Part shown: piece by piece, positions 1-9,572 of the stretch
How positions within the stretch are numbered: position 1 is the first letter of the stretch
Layout of the letters: each line of letters starts with the position of its first letter
DNA from: Comamonadaceae bacterium
Lineage (GTDB): Bacteria; Pseudomonadota; Gammaproteobacteria; Burkholderiales; Burkholderiaceae_C
Assembly: GCA_015999985.1 (NCBI GenBank)
Contig: JAECRA010000021.1
Coordinates: forward strand, 1 to 64,000
Direction of reading: 5' to 3'
DNA: 64,000 nucleotides
Translations under genes and position numbers: made by a program
Notes under the pieces: generated by a model
The model's input: only the letters and a program-made list of their open reading frames with translations
Told to the model about the DNA's origin: nothing
Database searches by the model: none

Positions 1-782
1 CCACAAGCAACTAATGCTTGAAAAGACTTGATTTCGAACACAGTTGCTCTCCCGCAGGCGGGAGAGGGCGGGGGTGAGGGGGCGGCGTATCCATTGCGAA
101 CGTGGTCCCTTAAGCGCGCATGCAGTCCGAAATAATCCTGCCGAGGTAGACCTTAAAAGGACGGTGGTGCTTGACACGCTGACCCTCACCCCTGCCCTCT
201 CCCGCCTGCGGGAGAGGGGGTAAAACCCTTCGCTTGCGACTAATCGGTTCAGGGCCGAGCGAAGCAATGGCCCGAGTGGGTATCCACCCCCTGTGGCCGT
301 GCTGAGGAGCGCACAGCGGGGGGCGGGCAAGGGCACTGCAAGATGCCCTTGCTTCAAGATCTAGCTTGCTGCGGATGTCTGAGCGGCGTGAACGAAGTGA
401 ACAAAGCGAGTTTCGCAGCACCGCCGCACGATGGAGCACCGGAGGTTGCCCGTAGCGAAGCGAAGGGACACGGACTTGGGGCCGCCTTTCTTTTGCCTAC
501 TTTTCTTGGGCCGGCCATCCGGTGGCGGAGCAAAGAAGAAGTAGGTGCGCTGCCGGGCGCACTCCCCGGCCTCCGACTTCAAGGAATGAGCTGAAGGAAT
601 TTAGAGAGTACAGCCAACAACTCAACCGCCCCATGCCCTCACCCCAGCCCTCTCCCAAAGGTAGAGGGAGAGAGCTGCCCCCACCGGATGGCCGGCCGCC
701 GGTTGGCTGGCTGTGCTGGTCTGGCTGGCCCCCTCTCGCCCTGAGGGAGAGGGAATTCAAATGATGGCGCATCGGTCGATCA
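1..782. repeat. Non-coding composite repeat cluster
   Basis: No credible gene is visible here; open frames on both strands have repeat-like composition. The sequence is built of GC-rich modules. A hairpin-forming module with the core CTCTCCCGC...GCGGGAGAG occurs at about 49-80 and in inverted form at about 181-222, each next to a GGGGTGAGGG / CCCTCACCCC tract, so the two bracket about 100 bp. The stretch from about 430 to 760 resembles 21960-22240, and about 230-590 resembles the inverted sequence at 56080-56440. This is a dispersed intergenic repeat, possibly a degenerate non-autonomous element. It lies downstream of the GntP permease gene, whose stop codon is at 783. Confidence 0.75.
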
Positions 783-2195
783 TCAGAAACTGCCGAACGC
801 AGTTCCAAGAGCAATCACAGCCGCCAACGCGATCAAAGGCGCAGCTATGGTCATCGCAGCCAGGTTGAGATAGGACTCCCTGTGCGTCAGTTTGCAGATA
901 GAAAGCAGAGTAATGACCGCGCCGCAATGCGGCAGGGAATCAAACACCCCAGCGGACATAACCGCCACCCGGTGCAGCAATTCCGGGTTGATCCCGGCTT
1001 CATTGGCCATGCGCAGGTAATCCGCCCCCAGCGTCTGCAGAGCAATGGAAAGCCCGCCAGAAGATGAGCCAGTGATACCGGCCAGCACATTCATGGCCAC
1101 CGCCTCTGAAATCAAGGGATTGTTGGAGACGTTCAGAACCGCATCACGGATGATCGCAAACCCTGCCAGCCCGGCAATGACTGCGCCGTAACCCACTTCA
1201 GAGGCGGTATTGAAGATGGGCAGCATGGAGCCCAGAACGCCTTTGTTGATGCTTTCACGCAAGTTGCCCCAACGACCCAATCCCACAAGCAGCACCGTCA
1301 CAATGGAGGTCGTCAATGCAATGATCAAGGCCCAAAGGCCCGCTTGCCGAGCCGGCGCGAGATTGGGGAAACTTGCCTGCAGAAAAGTCCAGTCCTTGCC
1401 CGGGAAAACCGCGTACGTGAACAGCGCATTGATGCCAATCACCAGCACCAGAGGCAACAAGGCCAGCACCAAGGGCATGGAACGGCGATGGTCCCCGGCT
1501 TGCCCCGCGGCGTTTTCAAGGGCCACCTCAGCTGCCTCATTGTCCTCGTGCTGACCATAGCCCTCACCAGCAAGGCGCGCCTTGCGTTCTCGCGAAAGCA
1601 GCCAAAGGTAGCCCAGTGTGAACATGATCACCCCCCCAATCAGCCCCAGGCCGGGGGCCGCGAAAGTGTTGGTGCCGAAATACGGGATGGGCATGGCGTT
1701 CTGAATGGAGGGTGTGCCAGGCAGCGCGGTCATGGTGAAGGTAAACGACCCTAAAGCGATGGTTGGGGCGATAAGTCGCTTGGGGATATCCGCATCCTTG
1801 AACAAGGTCTTGGCGATGGGATAGATGGCAAAGGCCACCACAAACAGCGACACCCCGCCATAGGTCAAAATGGCGCAGGCCAGCACGACGGTCAGGCTGG
1901 CGTATCGGCTGCCCAGCGTGCGCTCTATCCACTGGGCGATGGCCATGGCAGCACCGGAATCGGCCATGAGTTGGCCAAACAAGGCTCCTAGCAGGAAAAT
2001 GGGAAAGAACGCGAGCATATAGTTGCCCATAGCGCGCATGAAGGTCTCTGTGTAGATGGGCAGTACCTGGGCGATATCTCCTGACAGGAATACCGCCAAG
2101 ACGGCCATGACCGGTCCCAACAGCAGTACGGTGTAACCTCGGTAGGCGAGGAACATCAAAATCAACAGCGATAAAACGATAGCGAAAGTGCTCAT
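783..2195 (-). CDS. GntP family permease
   Basis: A 470-residue polytopic inner-membrane protein with at least ten hydrophobic segments, resembling the gluconate/citrate GntP family of proton-coupled symporters. Visible family features are the glycine-rich LGALFGQLMADSGAA segment near residue 70, an FTMTALPGTPSIQN segment near residue 160 and the C-terminal GITGSSSGGLSIALQ segment. The substrate cannot be read from sequence; organic acids or sugar acids are typical. The ATG at 2195 is preferred over an in-frame TTG at 2204; neither has a strong ribosome site. It is transcribed alone, divergently from panC. Confidence 0.85.
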   Translation of the reverse strand: MSTFAIVLSLLILMFLAYRGYTVLLLGPVMAVLAVFLSGDIAQVLPIYTETFMRAMGNYMLAFFPIFLLGALFGQLMADSGAAMAIAQWIERTLGSRYASLTVVLACAILTYGGVSLFVVAFAIYPIAKTLFKDADIPKRLIAPTIALGSFTFTMTALPGTPSIQNAMPIPYFGTNTFAAPGLGLIGGVIMFTLGYLWLLSRERKARLAGEGYGQHEDNEAAEVALENAAGQAGDHRRSMPLVLALLPLVLVIGINALFTYAVFPGKDWTFLQASFPNLAPARQAGLWALIIALTTSIVTVLLVGLGRWGNLRESINKGVLGSMLPIFNTASEVGYGAVIAGLAGFAIIRDAVLNVSNNPLISEAVAMNVLAGITGSSSGGLSIALQTLGADYLRMANEAGINPELLHRVAVMSAGVFDSLPHCGAVITLLSICKLTHRESYLNLAAMTIAAPLIALAAVIALGTAFGSF

Positions 2196-2346
2196 GTACA
2201 GCAATGTTTGGCAGGCAAACCTATGATTATGCGCAGAATTTCAGTCTTAGAGCTTACGAAGAACGTATTCAAAAATTAAGTCGAAACTACGTTTTTTCCA
2301 AGACAAGAAAGAGCCCTTAAGTGGCTCCGACAACTCCAACCGATCC

Positions 2347-3195
2347 ATGCAAATCGTCCACTCCATCGCAGAACTACGCCACGCGCTTCGCCATACCGCC
2401 CGCCCAGCATTCGTTCCTACAATGGGAAATCTCCATGCCGGCCATCTGGCACTGATCAGTGAAGCCAAGCCACTGGGCGATGTCACCGTGGCCAGCATCT
2501 TTGTCAATCGGCTGCAGTTCCTGCCGCACGAAGACTTTGACAGCTACCCCCGCACCTTCAGCGAAGACTGTGCCAAGCTTGAGCGCGCGGGCTGCGATGT
2601 GCTTTTTGCCCCGCGTGAGAAAGATCTGTACCCAGAACCCCAAGTATTCAAGGTACACCCTGATCCAGCACTGGCCGATCTTCTGGAAGGTGAGTTTCGG
2701 CCCGGGTTCTTCACCGGGGTGGCTACTGTCGTCATGAAGCTCTTCATGGCCGTGTTCGCCGGAAAGTCCCACGGCACCGCCGTTTTTGGCAAGAAGGACT
2801 ATCAGCAGCTCATGGTGATTCGCCATATGGTGCGGCAGTTTGCACTGCCCATTGACATCGTCGGCCATGAGATCGAGCGCGCGGCCGACGGCCTGGCACT
2901 CAGTTCACGCAATGGTTACCTCAGCCCCACGGACCGCGCTCAGGCCCTCCAGTTGCCGCAAGCCCTGCAGGGGCTGGCGCATGAAGCAGGCAGCGCAAAC
3001 CCGGGGCAGCTCTTGAAACTGGAATCTGCAGCCATGCAAAAGCTGGCCGCACTAGGATGGCAACCGGACTACCTCACGGTACGCCGGCGCACTGATCTGC
3101 AGCCACCTCAGGAAGGCGATACCGCTGGGCAGCTTGTGGTGCTAGGTGCAGCCCGGATCGGCGCCACTCGGCTGATAGATAACTTCGAAATCTGA
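2347..3195 (+). CDS. panC: Pantothenate synthetase
   Basis: PanC joins beta-alanine to pantoate using ATP in the last step of pantothenate (vitamin B5) synthesis in the cytoplasm. The 282-residue length is normal. The nucleotidyltransferase signature [10 protein letters not shown] lies near residues 24-33 and the second ATP-binding element LSSRNGYLS near residue 185; the [15 protein letters not shown] segment is typical of the family. The ATG at 2347 is the only sensible start. panB, often adjacent to panC in other bacteria, is here about 59 kb away at 61753. The 3' end faces gpsA across an inverted-repeat element. Confidence 0.97.
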   Translation: MQIVHSIAELRHALRHTARPAFVPTMGNLHAGHLALISEAKPLGDVTVASIFVNRLQFLPHEDFDSYPRTFSEDCAKLERAGCDVLFAPREKDLYPEPQVFKVHPDPALADLLEGEFRPGFFTGVATVVMKLFMAVFAGKSHGTAVFGKKDYQQLMVIRHMVRQFALPIDIVGHEIERAADGLALSSRNGYLSPTDRAQALQLPQALQGLAHEAGSANPGQLLKLESAAMQKLAALGWQPDYLTVRRRTDLQPPQEGDTAGQLVVLGAARIGATRLIDNFEI

Positions 3196-3207
3196 ACAAG
3201 CGAGCGG

Positions 3208-3383
3208 GTGTTCACACTAAATTCACCCCGCGTGAGGTTCTGGCGGGCTGCAATCAAGGCGCAAACCGCAGCGGGGTTGAACATCCGGCGAGCATTTGCG
3301 CGGCCGGAGTAGGCAACGCCGAATGCAGGTTGCCAGTGCCTCACCCTTCGGGCCAGGGGTGAATTTAGTGTCAACACGCCCTA
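3208..3383. repeat. Inverted-repeat bounded (MITE-like) element
   Basis: A non-coding segment between convergent panC and gpsA. A perfect 16-base arm ACACTAAATTCACCCC at 3214-3229 is repeated in inverted orientation at 3356-3371. Homology continues outward for about nine bases with one gap and one mismatch, giving roughly 25-base terminal repeats. GTGAGG (3232) and CCTCAC (3340) extend pairing inward, so the whole could fold as a long stem and act as a bidirectional terminator. The outer right end carries the CTAG that supplies the gpsA stop codon. Confidence 0.7.
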
Positions 3384-4406
3384 GAGCAGCTCGCCCTTCG
3401 GATCACGGCCCATCAGGGCAGCGACCGCTTCAACCGGCTTGAGCTCTCCATTCAGAAGGGCGACCACGCCCTCAGTGATGGGCATTTCCACGCCCACATG
3501 GCGAGCTCGTTGCAAGACAGTACGCGCACAATAAACGCCTTCGGCGACATGGCCTAGCGACCGCACGGCGTCATCCACAGACTTGCCCTCAGCCAGCAGC
3601 AAGCCTACTCTGCGATTGCGGCTGAGATCCCCCGTGGCGGTCAGGACCAGATCGCCCAGGCCCGAGAGCCCCATGAAGGTTTCAGGGCGTCCGCCAAGTG
3701 CTTGACCAAAGCGCGACATCTCGGCCAAGCCGCGCGTAATCAGTGCCGCTCGCGCGTTGAGCCCCAGGTTCATGCCATCTGCCAGACCGGTGGCGATCGC
3801 GATCACGTTCTTGACTGCTCCACCGACCTCGACACCAGGCAGGTCGTCGTTGGCATATACACGCAAGGTAAGGCCATGGAACGCTTGCACCAAAGCCTCC
3901 CGAACCTGCGGATGGCGGCTGGTGGCTACCAGCGCTGTCGGCTGGCCGCGTGCGACTTCTTGCGCAAAGCTGGGGCCGCTGAGTGCTCCAGCGATCAAAT
4001 CGGGGGCCACCTGACGCTGCACTTCGTGAGGCAGCAAGCCAAAGGGAAAAGGTGCCGTCTCGTCCTGCGCAGGCTCAAACCCCTTGCAAAGCCAGGCTAC
4101 AGGCGCCGTAGTGCCACGCAGTGCTGTCAGCACCTGCCTCAACCCGGACATGGGTGTGGCCACGACCACCAGATCCACACGGCCGCTGTTGGCGGCCAGG
4201 GTGGCTGCATCGCCACCGCGCAGCACTAAATCGTGCGGCAGCGGTATGCCCGGTAGATACCGCGTATTTTGACGTTCGCCGTGCAGGACAGACGCCTGGG
4301 ACTCACTGCGAGCCCAGAGTTCGACGGAGTGCCCCACTGGATTGCGGCAAGCACTTACCGCCAGGGACGTACCGAAGGCCCCCGCGCCAATAATGACGAT
4401 CTTCAT
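3381..4406 (-). CDS. gpsA: NAD(P)-dependent glycerol-3-phosphate dehydrogenase
   Basis: GpsA reduces dihydroxyacetone phosphate to sn-glycerol 3-phosphate, the backbone of membrane phospholipids. The protein is 341 residues. It has the Rossmann motif GAGAFG near residues 7-12, the [15 protein letters not shown] segment in the middle, and the catalytic region [20 protein letters not shown] near residue 200. The ATG at 4406 is 27 bases downstream of secB, consistent with a secB-gpsA transcript. The TAG stop lies inside the end motif of the neighbouring inverted-repeat element. Confidence 0.96.
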   Translation of the reverse strand: MKIVIIGAGAFGTSLAVSACRNPVGHSVELWARSESQASVLHGERQNTRYLPGIPLPHDLVLRGGDAATLAANSGRVDLVVVATPMSGLRQVLTALRGTTAPVAWLCKGFEPAQDETAPFPFGLLPHEVQRQVAPDLIAGALSGPSFAQEVARGQPTALVATSRHPQVREALVQAFHGLTLRVYANDDLPGVEVGGAVKNVIAIATGLADGMNLGLNARAALITRGLAEMSRFGQALGGRPETFMGLSGLGDLVLTATGDLSRNRRVGLLLAEGKSVDDAVRSLGHVAEGVYCARTVLQRARHVGVEMPITEGVVALLNGELKPVEAVAALMGRDPKGELL

Positions 4407-4433
4407 GCCTTCGCAAATCCCGCCTGGACAGAA

Positions 4434-4874
4434 TTACTGGGTAACAACAGGCGTGTTGGCGCCCTGTTGCTGCTGCTCGTACATCGACTGGAAATTGATC
4501 TCAGCCAGATGCACAGGCGGGAAGCCTGCGCGTGTGATGAGGTCTGCAACGTTGCCACGCAGGTACGGATAGACGATTTGCGGACATGCGATGCCCACCA
4601 CGGCGCCCATTTGATCTTCAGGGATATCGCGAATCTCAAAAATGCCCGCTTGCTTGCACTCAGCCAGGAACACGGTCTTGTCCTGAATGCGGGTCTGTAC
4701 GGTGGCCGTCACGCAAATTTCGAAAATGCCTTCGGTCACGTTCTCGACGTTGACGCCCAGATTGATCTCGACTGCAGGCTGCTCGGACTCCAGCAGGATG
4801 GCTGGTGAATTGGGTTGCTCCAGTGAAGCCTCTTTGAGGTAAACGCGCTGGATATTGAACACTGGATCAGCCAT
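4434..4874 (-). CDS. secB: Protein-export chaperone SecB
   Basis: SecB keeps presecretory proteins unfolded and hands them to SecA at the translocon. The 146-residue length is typical, with an acidic N-terminal half and the conserved stretch ending [26 protein letters not shown], followed by a short Gln-rich tail. It starts at the ATG at 4874. It belongs to the minus-strand rhodanese-glutaredoxin-secB-gpsA group, an order common in Burkholderiales, though 193 bases separate it from the glutaredoxin and could hold its own promoter. Confidence 0.97.
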   Translation of the reverse strand: MADPVFNIQRVYLKEASLEQPNSPAILLESEQPAVEINLGVNVENVTEGIFEICVTATVQTRIQDKTVFLAECKQAGIFEIRDIPEDQMGAVVGIACPQIVYPYLRGNVADLITRAGFPPVHLAEINFQSMYEQQQQGANTPVVTQ

Positions 4875-5067
4875 AAAAACTCTCGGTTGGTATTTGAAAA
4901 GAAACGTGCCACAGCGATGCCCGCTGAGGCGCTGGCCTGAAAAGCACTCAAGCGTGTTGAACTACCCGGAGAGGTAGCCTTCAACATAATCTCAAGCGCC
5001 CGAAGCGTCGGGGAGCATTATCTCAGCAGCGCGTGACCACCTGCGGAGCAGCGCCATTGCGCCAGAT

Positions 5068-5328
5068 TCAACGGCCCGCGAGCATGGGGTCAAGCCCCCC
5101 GCGTGCATCGAGTGCCACCAGATCATCGTGCCCACCTACGTGCTTGCCACCGATGAAGATTTGCGGCACGGTACGCCGGCCCGTGATTTCGGCCATGACA
5201 TTGCGCTGCGAAGGGTCGAGATCGACGCGGATCTCCTCGATGTCGGCGACACCCTTGCTTTTTAGGATCTGCTTGGCGCGGATGCAATAAGGGCATGTGC
5301 CCGTTGAATACATTTTGACTATCTGCAT
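5068..5328 (-). CDS. grxC: Glutaredoxin 3
   Basis: An 86-residue dithiol glutaredoxin that reduces protein and glutathione mixed disulfides. The active site CPYC lies near residues 12-15, with the TVPQIFI cis-proline loop and GGHDDL glutathione-binding turn. The ATG at 5328 gives the usual family length and has a GAAAGAG sequence 8-14 bases upstream. The frame is open to a GTG at 5484 that overlaps the upstream rhodanese stop as GTGA. That 52-residue extension contains a hydrophobic segment ending in an Ala-rich AWAAAQ-like site, so an exported long form cannot be excluded. Confidence 0.9.
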   Translation of the reverse strand: MQIVKMYSTGTCPYCIRAKQILKSKGVADIEEIRVDLDPSQRNVMAEITGRRTVPQIFIGGKHVGGHDDLVALDARGGLDPMLAGR

Positions 5329-5480
5329 GGCTTTGGCTCTTTCGGGCTGCTGTGCGGCTGCCCATGATGCACCGAACAGAAAAACACTGACGGCAGCAGC
5401 GATTCGAAGACGGCTTCGCAAGGAGTGTGAAAGGGAATGCGCTTCAGGAAGAGAAAGACCGCTCTGCACTTTCCGGCTAC

Positions 5481-5885
5481 TCACGCTTCAACCGGCAAAT
5501 TGGCATCACGCCAGGCTTTCATGCCTCCGCCCAAAGACCGCGTATTTTCATAGCCCAATTTCTTGGCTACCGCAACCGCGCGGGCCGAGCGCGCACCTGA
5601 AGCACACACCAGGATGAGCGGCAGCGCCTTGTTCTTGACCACAGCAGGCAGCTTGGCTTCGAGTTCGGACAACGGAATGCTCTTGGCGCCCGTCACGTGG
5701 CCAGCGGCGTATTCGGCCGGCTCGCACACATCGATGACCACTGCCTTTTCGCGGTTCATCAATTGCACGGCTGCTGAGGGTGTCAACGCTCCCGCGCCAC
5801 CGCCAGAAATCAGCGGCCACACCAGCAGGCCGCCGGAGACGAACACCAGCAATATCAGCGTCCAGTTCGCGATCACGAAATCCAC
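5481..5885 (-). CDS. Membrane-anchored rhodanese-like protein
   Basis: A 134-residue protein with one N-terminal membrane segment (residues about 5-25) followed by a single rhodanese domain. The active-site loop reads CASGARSA, so the persulfide-carrying cysteine is present. It probably handles sulfane sulfur at the membrane, but its acceptor is unknown. The GTG start at 5885 has an AGAAGGA ribosome site about eight bases upstream. It is the first gene of the rhodanese-grxC-secB-gpsA run and is divergent from gpmA. Confidence 0.9.
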   Translation of the reverse strand: MDFVIANWTLILLVFVSGGLLVWPLISGGGAGALTPSAAVQLMNREKAVVIDVCEPAEYAAGHVTGAKSIPLSELEAKLPAVVKNKALPLILVCASGARSARAVAVAKKLGYENTRSLGGGMKAWRDANLPVEA

Positions 5886-6165
5886 TTGGTTATTCCTTCT
5901 AGTAAAAAAACGAGCCGCTCAAGCGGCACTTCAGGCGTGATTCTAGTGCGCTACCCCGAAAAGCCACGCCGGAAGGAATCGATGCATTCCTGTTGCGTAC
6001 GAGGCGCGTTTCATCGCTGCAGCAACTCCTAGCTCCAGGAATTGCCATTCCCGAGGAGGATGGGCGGAAGAAGAAGGGTCTGCTTCAGCGCGTGAGAAAC
6101 GTTCCATCGCAGTACTAAAATGCTGTGTTCCTCTCTGCCGTCCTGGCCTCAACTGTCCTTTCCCA

Positions 6166-6909
6166 ATGCACAAGCTCGTTCTGATTCGCCACGGCGAATC
6201 CACCTGGAATCTTGAAAACCGCTTCACCGGCTGGACAGACGTCGATCTGACGCCGACCGGCGTAGAGCAGGCCAAGCAAGCCGGCCGCTTGCTCAAGGCC
6301 GAAGGCTACGAGTTCGACGTGGCCTACACCAGCGTGCTCAAGCGCGCCATTCACACGCTCTGGCATACGCTGGACGAAATGGACCGCGCATGGCTGCCTA
6401 CAGTCAAGCACTGGCGCTTGAATGAGCGTCACTATGGCGGTTTGCAGGGCCTGAACAAGGCCGATATGGCCAAGCAGTATGGAGATGAGCAGGTGCTGGT
6501 ATGGCGGCGCAGCTACGACACGCCTCCACCCGCTCTGGAAGCTACCGACCCCCGCAGTGAACGTGCTGATATCCGTTACGCCAAACTCAAGGCAGAAGAG
6601 ATTCCTCTGACCGAGTGCCTGAAAGATACCGTGGCACGCGTACTTCCGTTCTGGAACGAATCCATGGCCCCTGCCATCTCGGCTGGGCGGCGGCTCGTGG
6701 TCGCTGCGCACGGCAACTCCATCCGCGCGTTGGTGAAATACCTGGACAACATCCCCGACTCCGAAATCGTGGGACTGAATATTCCCAATGGCATCCCTCT
6801 TGTCTATGAACTCGATGCCAATTTGAAACCCATCCGGCATTACTACCTGGGTGATGCTGAAGCTGCTGCCAAGGCTGCGGCAGCCGTCGCGAGCCAAGGA
6901 AAAGCCTGA
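6166..6909 (+). CDS. gpmA: 2,3-bisphosphoglycerate-dependent phosphoglycerate mutase
   Basis: GpmA interconverts 3- and 2-phosphoglycerate in glycolysis and gluconeogenesis. The 247-residue protein has the phosphohistidine signature LIRHGES near residues 7-13, the [12 protein letters not shown] segment and the second catalytic histidine in [11 protein letters not shown] near residue 180. An Ala-rich C-terminal tail follows. The ATG at 6166 is supported by the immediate start of the catalytic strand. Divergent from the rhodanese gene; the 280-base spacer presumably holds both promoters. Confidence 0.97.
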   Translation: MHKLVLIRHGESTWNLENRFTGWTDVDLTPTGVEQAKQAGRLLKAEGYEFDVAYTSVLKRAIHTLWHTLDEMDRAWLPTVKHWRLNERHYGGLQGLNKADMAKQYGDEQVLVWRRSYDTPPPALEATDPRSERADIRYAKLKAEEIPLTECLKDTVARVLPFWNESMAPAISAGRRLVVAAHGNSIRALVKYLDNIPDSEIVGLNIPNGIPLVYELDANLKPIRHYYLGDAEAAAKAAAAVASQGKA

Positions 6910-7060
6910 TTCCCGTGTGAGCCAAGACCTCGTTTGACGTCAACCTTTGGAAAAAGCCTAAGGAAATACGGGAACTAAGCGAGGGTTCGCGCACCCGAAG
7001 ACAAGCAAGCATGTATATTGGATCGTGACATCTCTCGATCAATCCAGGAATCGCAACGCC

Positions 7061-8497
7061 ATGAGTCAAAAAGTCAAAATCGCCGGCTGGATCGCCGCGG
7101 GGGCACTGGCTGGCGCACTCGCCACCGTTTCCCTGCAGACCGTCGCGCGCGGAACGCTGTCACCCCTTCCGCTGGAGGAACTGCAGCAGTTGGCGGCCGT
7201 CTTCGGCATGATCAAAAGCGACTATGTCGAGCCGGTGGACGAGAAAAAACTCATCACCGATGCGATATCTGGCATGGTAGCCAGCCTCGACCCTCATTCC
7301 CAGTACTTCGACAAGAAGTCCTACAAGGAGTTCAGAGAAGGCACTACCGGTCGCTTCGTGGGCGTTGGCATTGAGATTACCCAGGAAGACGGAGTGATCA
7401 GAATCGTCTCGCCGATTGAAGGCTCACCTGCTGATAGAGCCGGTCTGAAGCCAGGCGATCTGATTACCAAGATCGACGACACGGCAGTCAAAGGCCTGTC
7501 CATGAACGATGCCGTCAAACGCATGCGGGGCGAGCCTGGTACCAAGGTCCTGCTCACGGTCTTCCGCAAGGACGAGAGCCGCACCTTCCCGGTCACCATC
7601 ACACGCGAGGAAATCCGCACTCAATCGGTCAAAGGCAAGGTGATTGAGCCTGGCTATGCCTGGGTACGGCTGTCCCAATTCCAGGAACGTACCGTCGACG
7701 ATTTCGTAGCCAAGATCGAAGATATCTACAAGCGCGAGCCCAATCTGAAAGGTCTGGTGCTAGACCTGCGCAACGACCCAGGTGGCTTGCTTGACGCAGC
7801 TGTGGCCGTGTCTGCGGCCTTCCTGCCGGCGAATGTGACCGTGGTTTCTACCAACGGCCAGATCGAAGAGAGCAAGTCCATCTTCAAGGCCCGGCCTGAA
7901 GACTACATGCGCCGCCGAGCCGCCGATCCGCTTCGTCGCCTGCCCGCCGCGCTCAAGACCGTACCACTGGTGGTTCTGGTGAACGAAGGTTCTGCATCTG
8001 CCAGCGAAATTGTTGCTGGCGCTCTGCAGGACCACAAGCGCGCCACCATCATGGGTAGCCAGACTTTCGGCAAGGGTTCCGTGCAGACGGTCCGCCCCCT
8101 TGGACCGGACACCGCGCTGAAGATCACGACTGCACGCTACTACACCCCCAGCGGCAAGACGATCCAGGCCAAGGGCATCGTGCCTGACATCATGATCGAC
8201 GACACCGCTGAAGGAAGTCCGTACGCAGTCCTGCGGACCCGCGAAGCGGATCTTCAGAAACACCTGGTGGTGGGCAGCGAGCCGGAGAAGCCCAATCCAG
8301 CGCTAGAGCGCGAGCGTGAAGAAGCTCTCAAGAAGCTTGAGGAAGAATCACGCAAGCCCGCTTCACAGCGTCGCCCGCCTGAATTCGGCAGTGACAAGGA
8401 CTTCCCGTTGCTGCAAGGATTGGCCCAATTGAAAGGCCAGACAGTCAAGGTCAGCAAGACCTTGGTCGAGCGCAAGGACGAGCCCAAGACCGAGTAA
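7061..8497 (+). CDS. S41 family C-terminal processing peptidase (CtpA-like)
   Basis: A 478-residue periplasmic carboxyl-terminal protease. The order is: an N-terminal signal anchor (residues about 8-30), a PDZ domain (about 95-170), and an S41 catalytic domain with the nucleophile serine in NEGSASASE and general-base lysine in FGKGSVQ. A charged Glu/Lys-rich tail follows. Such enzymes trim or degrade envelope proteins. The ATG at 7061 (AGGA 12 bases upstream) is preferred to an in-frame GTG at 7025, because it leaves a normal signal anchor. The MoeB-like gene follows 19 bases downstream, so the two may be cotranscribed. Confidence 0.94.
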   Translation: MSQKVKIAGWIAAGALAGALATVSLQTVARGTLSPLPLEELQQLAAVFGMIKSDYVEPVDEKKLITDAISGMVASLDPHSQYFDKKSYKEFREGTTGRFVGVGIEITQEDGVIRIVSPIEGSPADRAGLKPGDLITKIDDTAVKGLSMNDAVKRMRGEPGTKVLLTVFRKDESRTFPVTITREEIRTQSVKGKVIEPGYAWVRLSQFQERTVDDFVAKIEDIYKREPNLKGLVLDLRNDPGGLLDAAVAVSAAFLPANVTVVSTNGQIEESKSIFKARPEDYMRRRAADPLRRLPAALKTVPLVVLVNEGSASASEIVAGALQDHKRATIMGSQTFGKGSVQTVRPLGPDTALKITTARYYTPSGKTIQAKGIVPDIMIDDTAEGSPYAVLRTREADLQKHLVVGSEPEKPNPALEREREEALKKLEEESRKPASQRRPPEFGSDKDFPLLQGLAQLKGQTVKVSKTLVERKDEPKTE

Positions 8498-8516
8498 CGT
8501 CCTTCACGGCAGTTCG

Positions 8517-9275
8517 ATGAATGATCAACAACTGCTGCGCTACTCCCGCCACCTGCTCCTCGATGAACTAGGCATCGAGGGGCAGCAGAAGCTGCTGGAT
8601 GCGCACGCCTTGGTTCTTGGGGCCGGGGGCCTGGGCTCCCCGGTGGCGATGTATCTCGCGAGTGCAGGTGTAGGCCAGTTGACCATCGTTGACGATGACA
8701 CGGTTGATCTCACCAACCTCCAGCGCCAGATCATCCACACCGAAGCCAGCGTTGGCCTGCTCAAGGTGGATTCTGCGCGCGCGACCATCGCTTCGCTCAA
8801 CCCTGGCGTGAAAGTCGAGACCATAGCCCGGCGCATGGATGCCTCGCAACTCACCGAGCTGATGAGACACGCTGACATCGCTATCGACTGCACGGACAAC
8901 TTCGCCACCCGGCAGGCGCTCAACCAAGCGTGTGTAGCAACGCAGAAGCCCCTTGTTTCCGGAGCGGCCATTGGGTTCGACGGCCAGATAGCGGTCTACG
9001 ACCCCCGCAGCGAAGCGTCACCCTGCTATGCCTGTTTATTTCCCCCTACTCAAGAGGTGGAAGAGGTGCGTTGCTCCACCATGGGCGTGTTCGCACCTAT
9101 CGTTGGCATGGTGGGCACACTTCAAGCAGCCGAGGCATTGAAAATGATTTGCGGAATTGGCACACCCTTGGTAGGGCGTTTGCTGATGATCAATGCCTTG
9201 CGTACGGAGTTCAACGAAATGCGTTTATTGCGCGATCCAGCATGCCCCGTTTGCGGATCATCGAAGCCCAGTTAG
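8517..9275 (+). CDS. HesA/MoeB/ThiF family adenylyltransferase
   Basis: A 252-residue E1-like enzyme that adenylates the C-terminus of a small sulfur-carrier protein such as MoaD or ThiS. Visible features are the ATP-binding GAGGLGSPVA near residues 35-45, the DDDTVDLTNLQRQ segment, two zinc-binding Cys pairs (CYAC near 170, CPVC near the C-terminus) and the RCSTMGVFAP segment containing the conserved cysteine. It lacks a fused rhodanese domain. Whether it serves molybdopterin (MoeB) or thiamine (ThiF) synthesis cannot be decided here, because no carrier gene is adjacent. Confidence 0.93.
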   Translation: MNDQQLLRYSRHLLLDELGIEGQQKLLDAHALVLGAGGLGSPVAMYLASAGVGQLTIVDDDTVDLTNLQRQIIHTEASVGLLKVDSARATIASLNPGVKVETIARRMDASQLTELMRHADIAIDCTDNFATRQALNQACVATQKPLVSGAAIGFDGQIAVYDPRSEASPCYACLFPPTQEVEEVRCSTMGVFAPIVGMVGTLQAAEALKMICGIGTPLVGRLLMINALRTEFNEMRLLRDPACPVCGSSKPS

Positions 9276-9572
9276 ACCCATCGTCATGTCGGCCGCAGCG
9301 TGAATTGCAAATCAATGAAGCCCCAGTGAGAACGAAAGTTCGAAGTCGATCTGATGCTTATCGGTAATCCTTACGCGAAGTAGGCAAATTCCTACACGTG
9401 CAAATCCTGACTGCTGGCAGGATAGCCCCCTCAGGACCCTTACATTCGAAGACATAGATTCGGGTTTTGCAGGTAGAGAACCCATCGCAAAAGCCAGATC
9501 AGTCTTTATTAACTTCTAAATCTTATCTTTCAAAAGCCGCTCAGATCCCCTTTTGTAGTTAAGTAGCATTAC
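9276..9572. other. Intergenic region, no gene seen
   Basis: About 300 bases between the MoeB-like gene and the receiver-only regulator. No coding frame with a convincing start, no clear terminator and no RNA gene could be seen. The last 90 bases are A/T-rich relative to the surroundings and are the likely location of the promoter for the regulator gene at 9573. Confidence 0.5.

Noticed and set aside
343-764. Short open frames with PSPQPSPKGRGR-like translation
   Set aside because: These are repeat-derived peptides produced by the CCCTCTCCC-type modules and recur in other repeat copies; they lack start sites and conservation.
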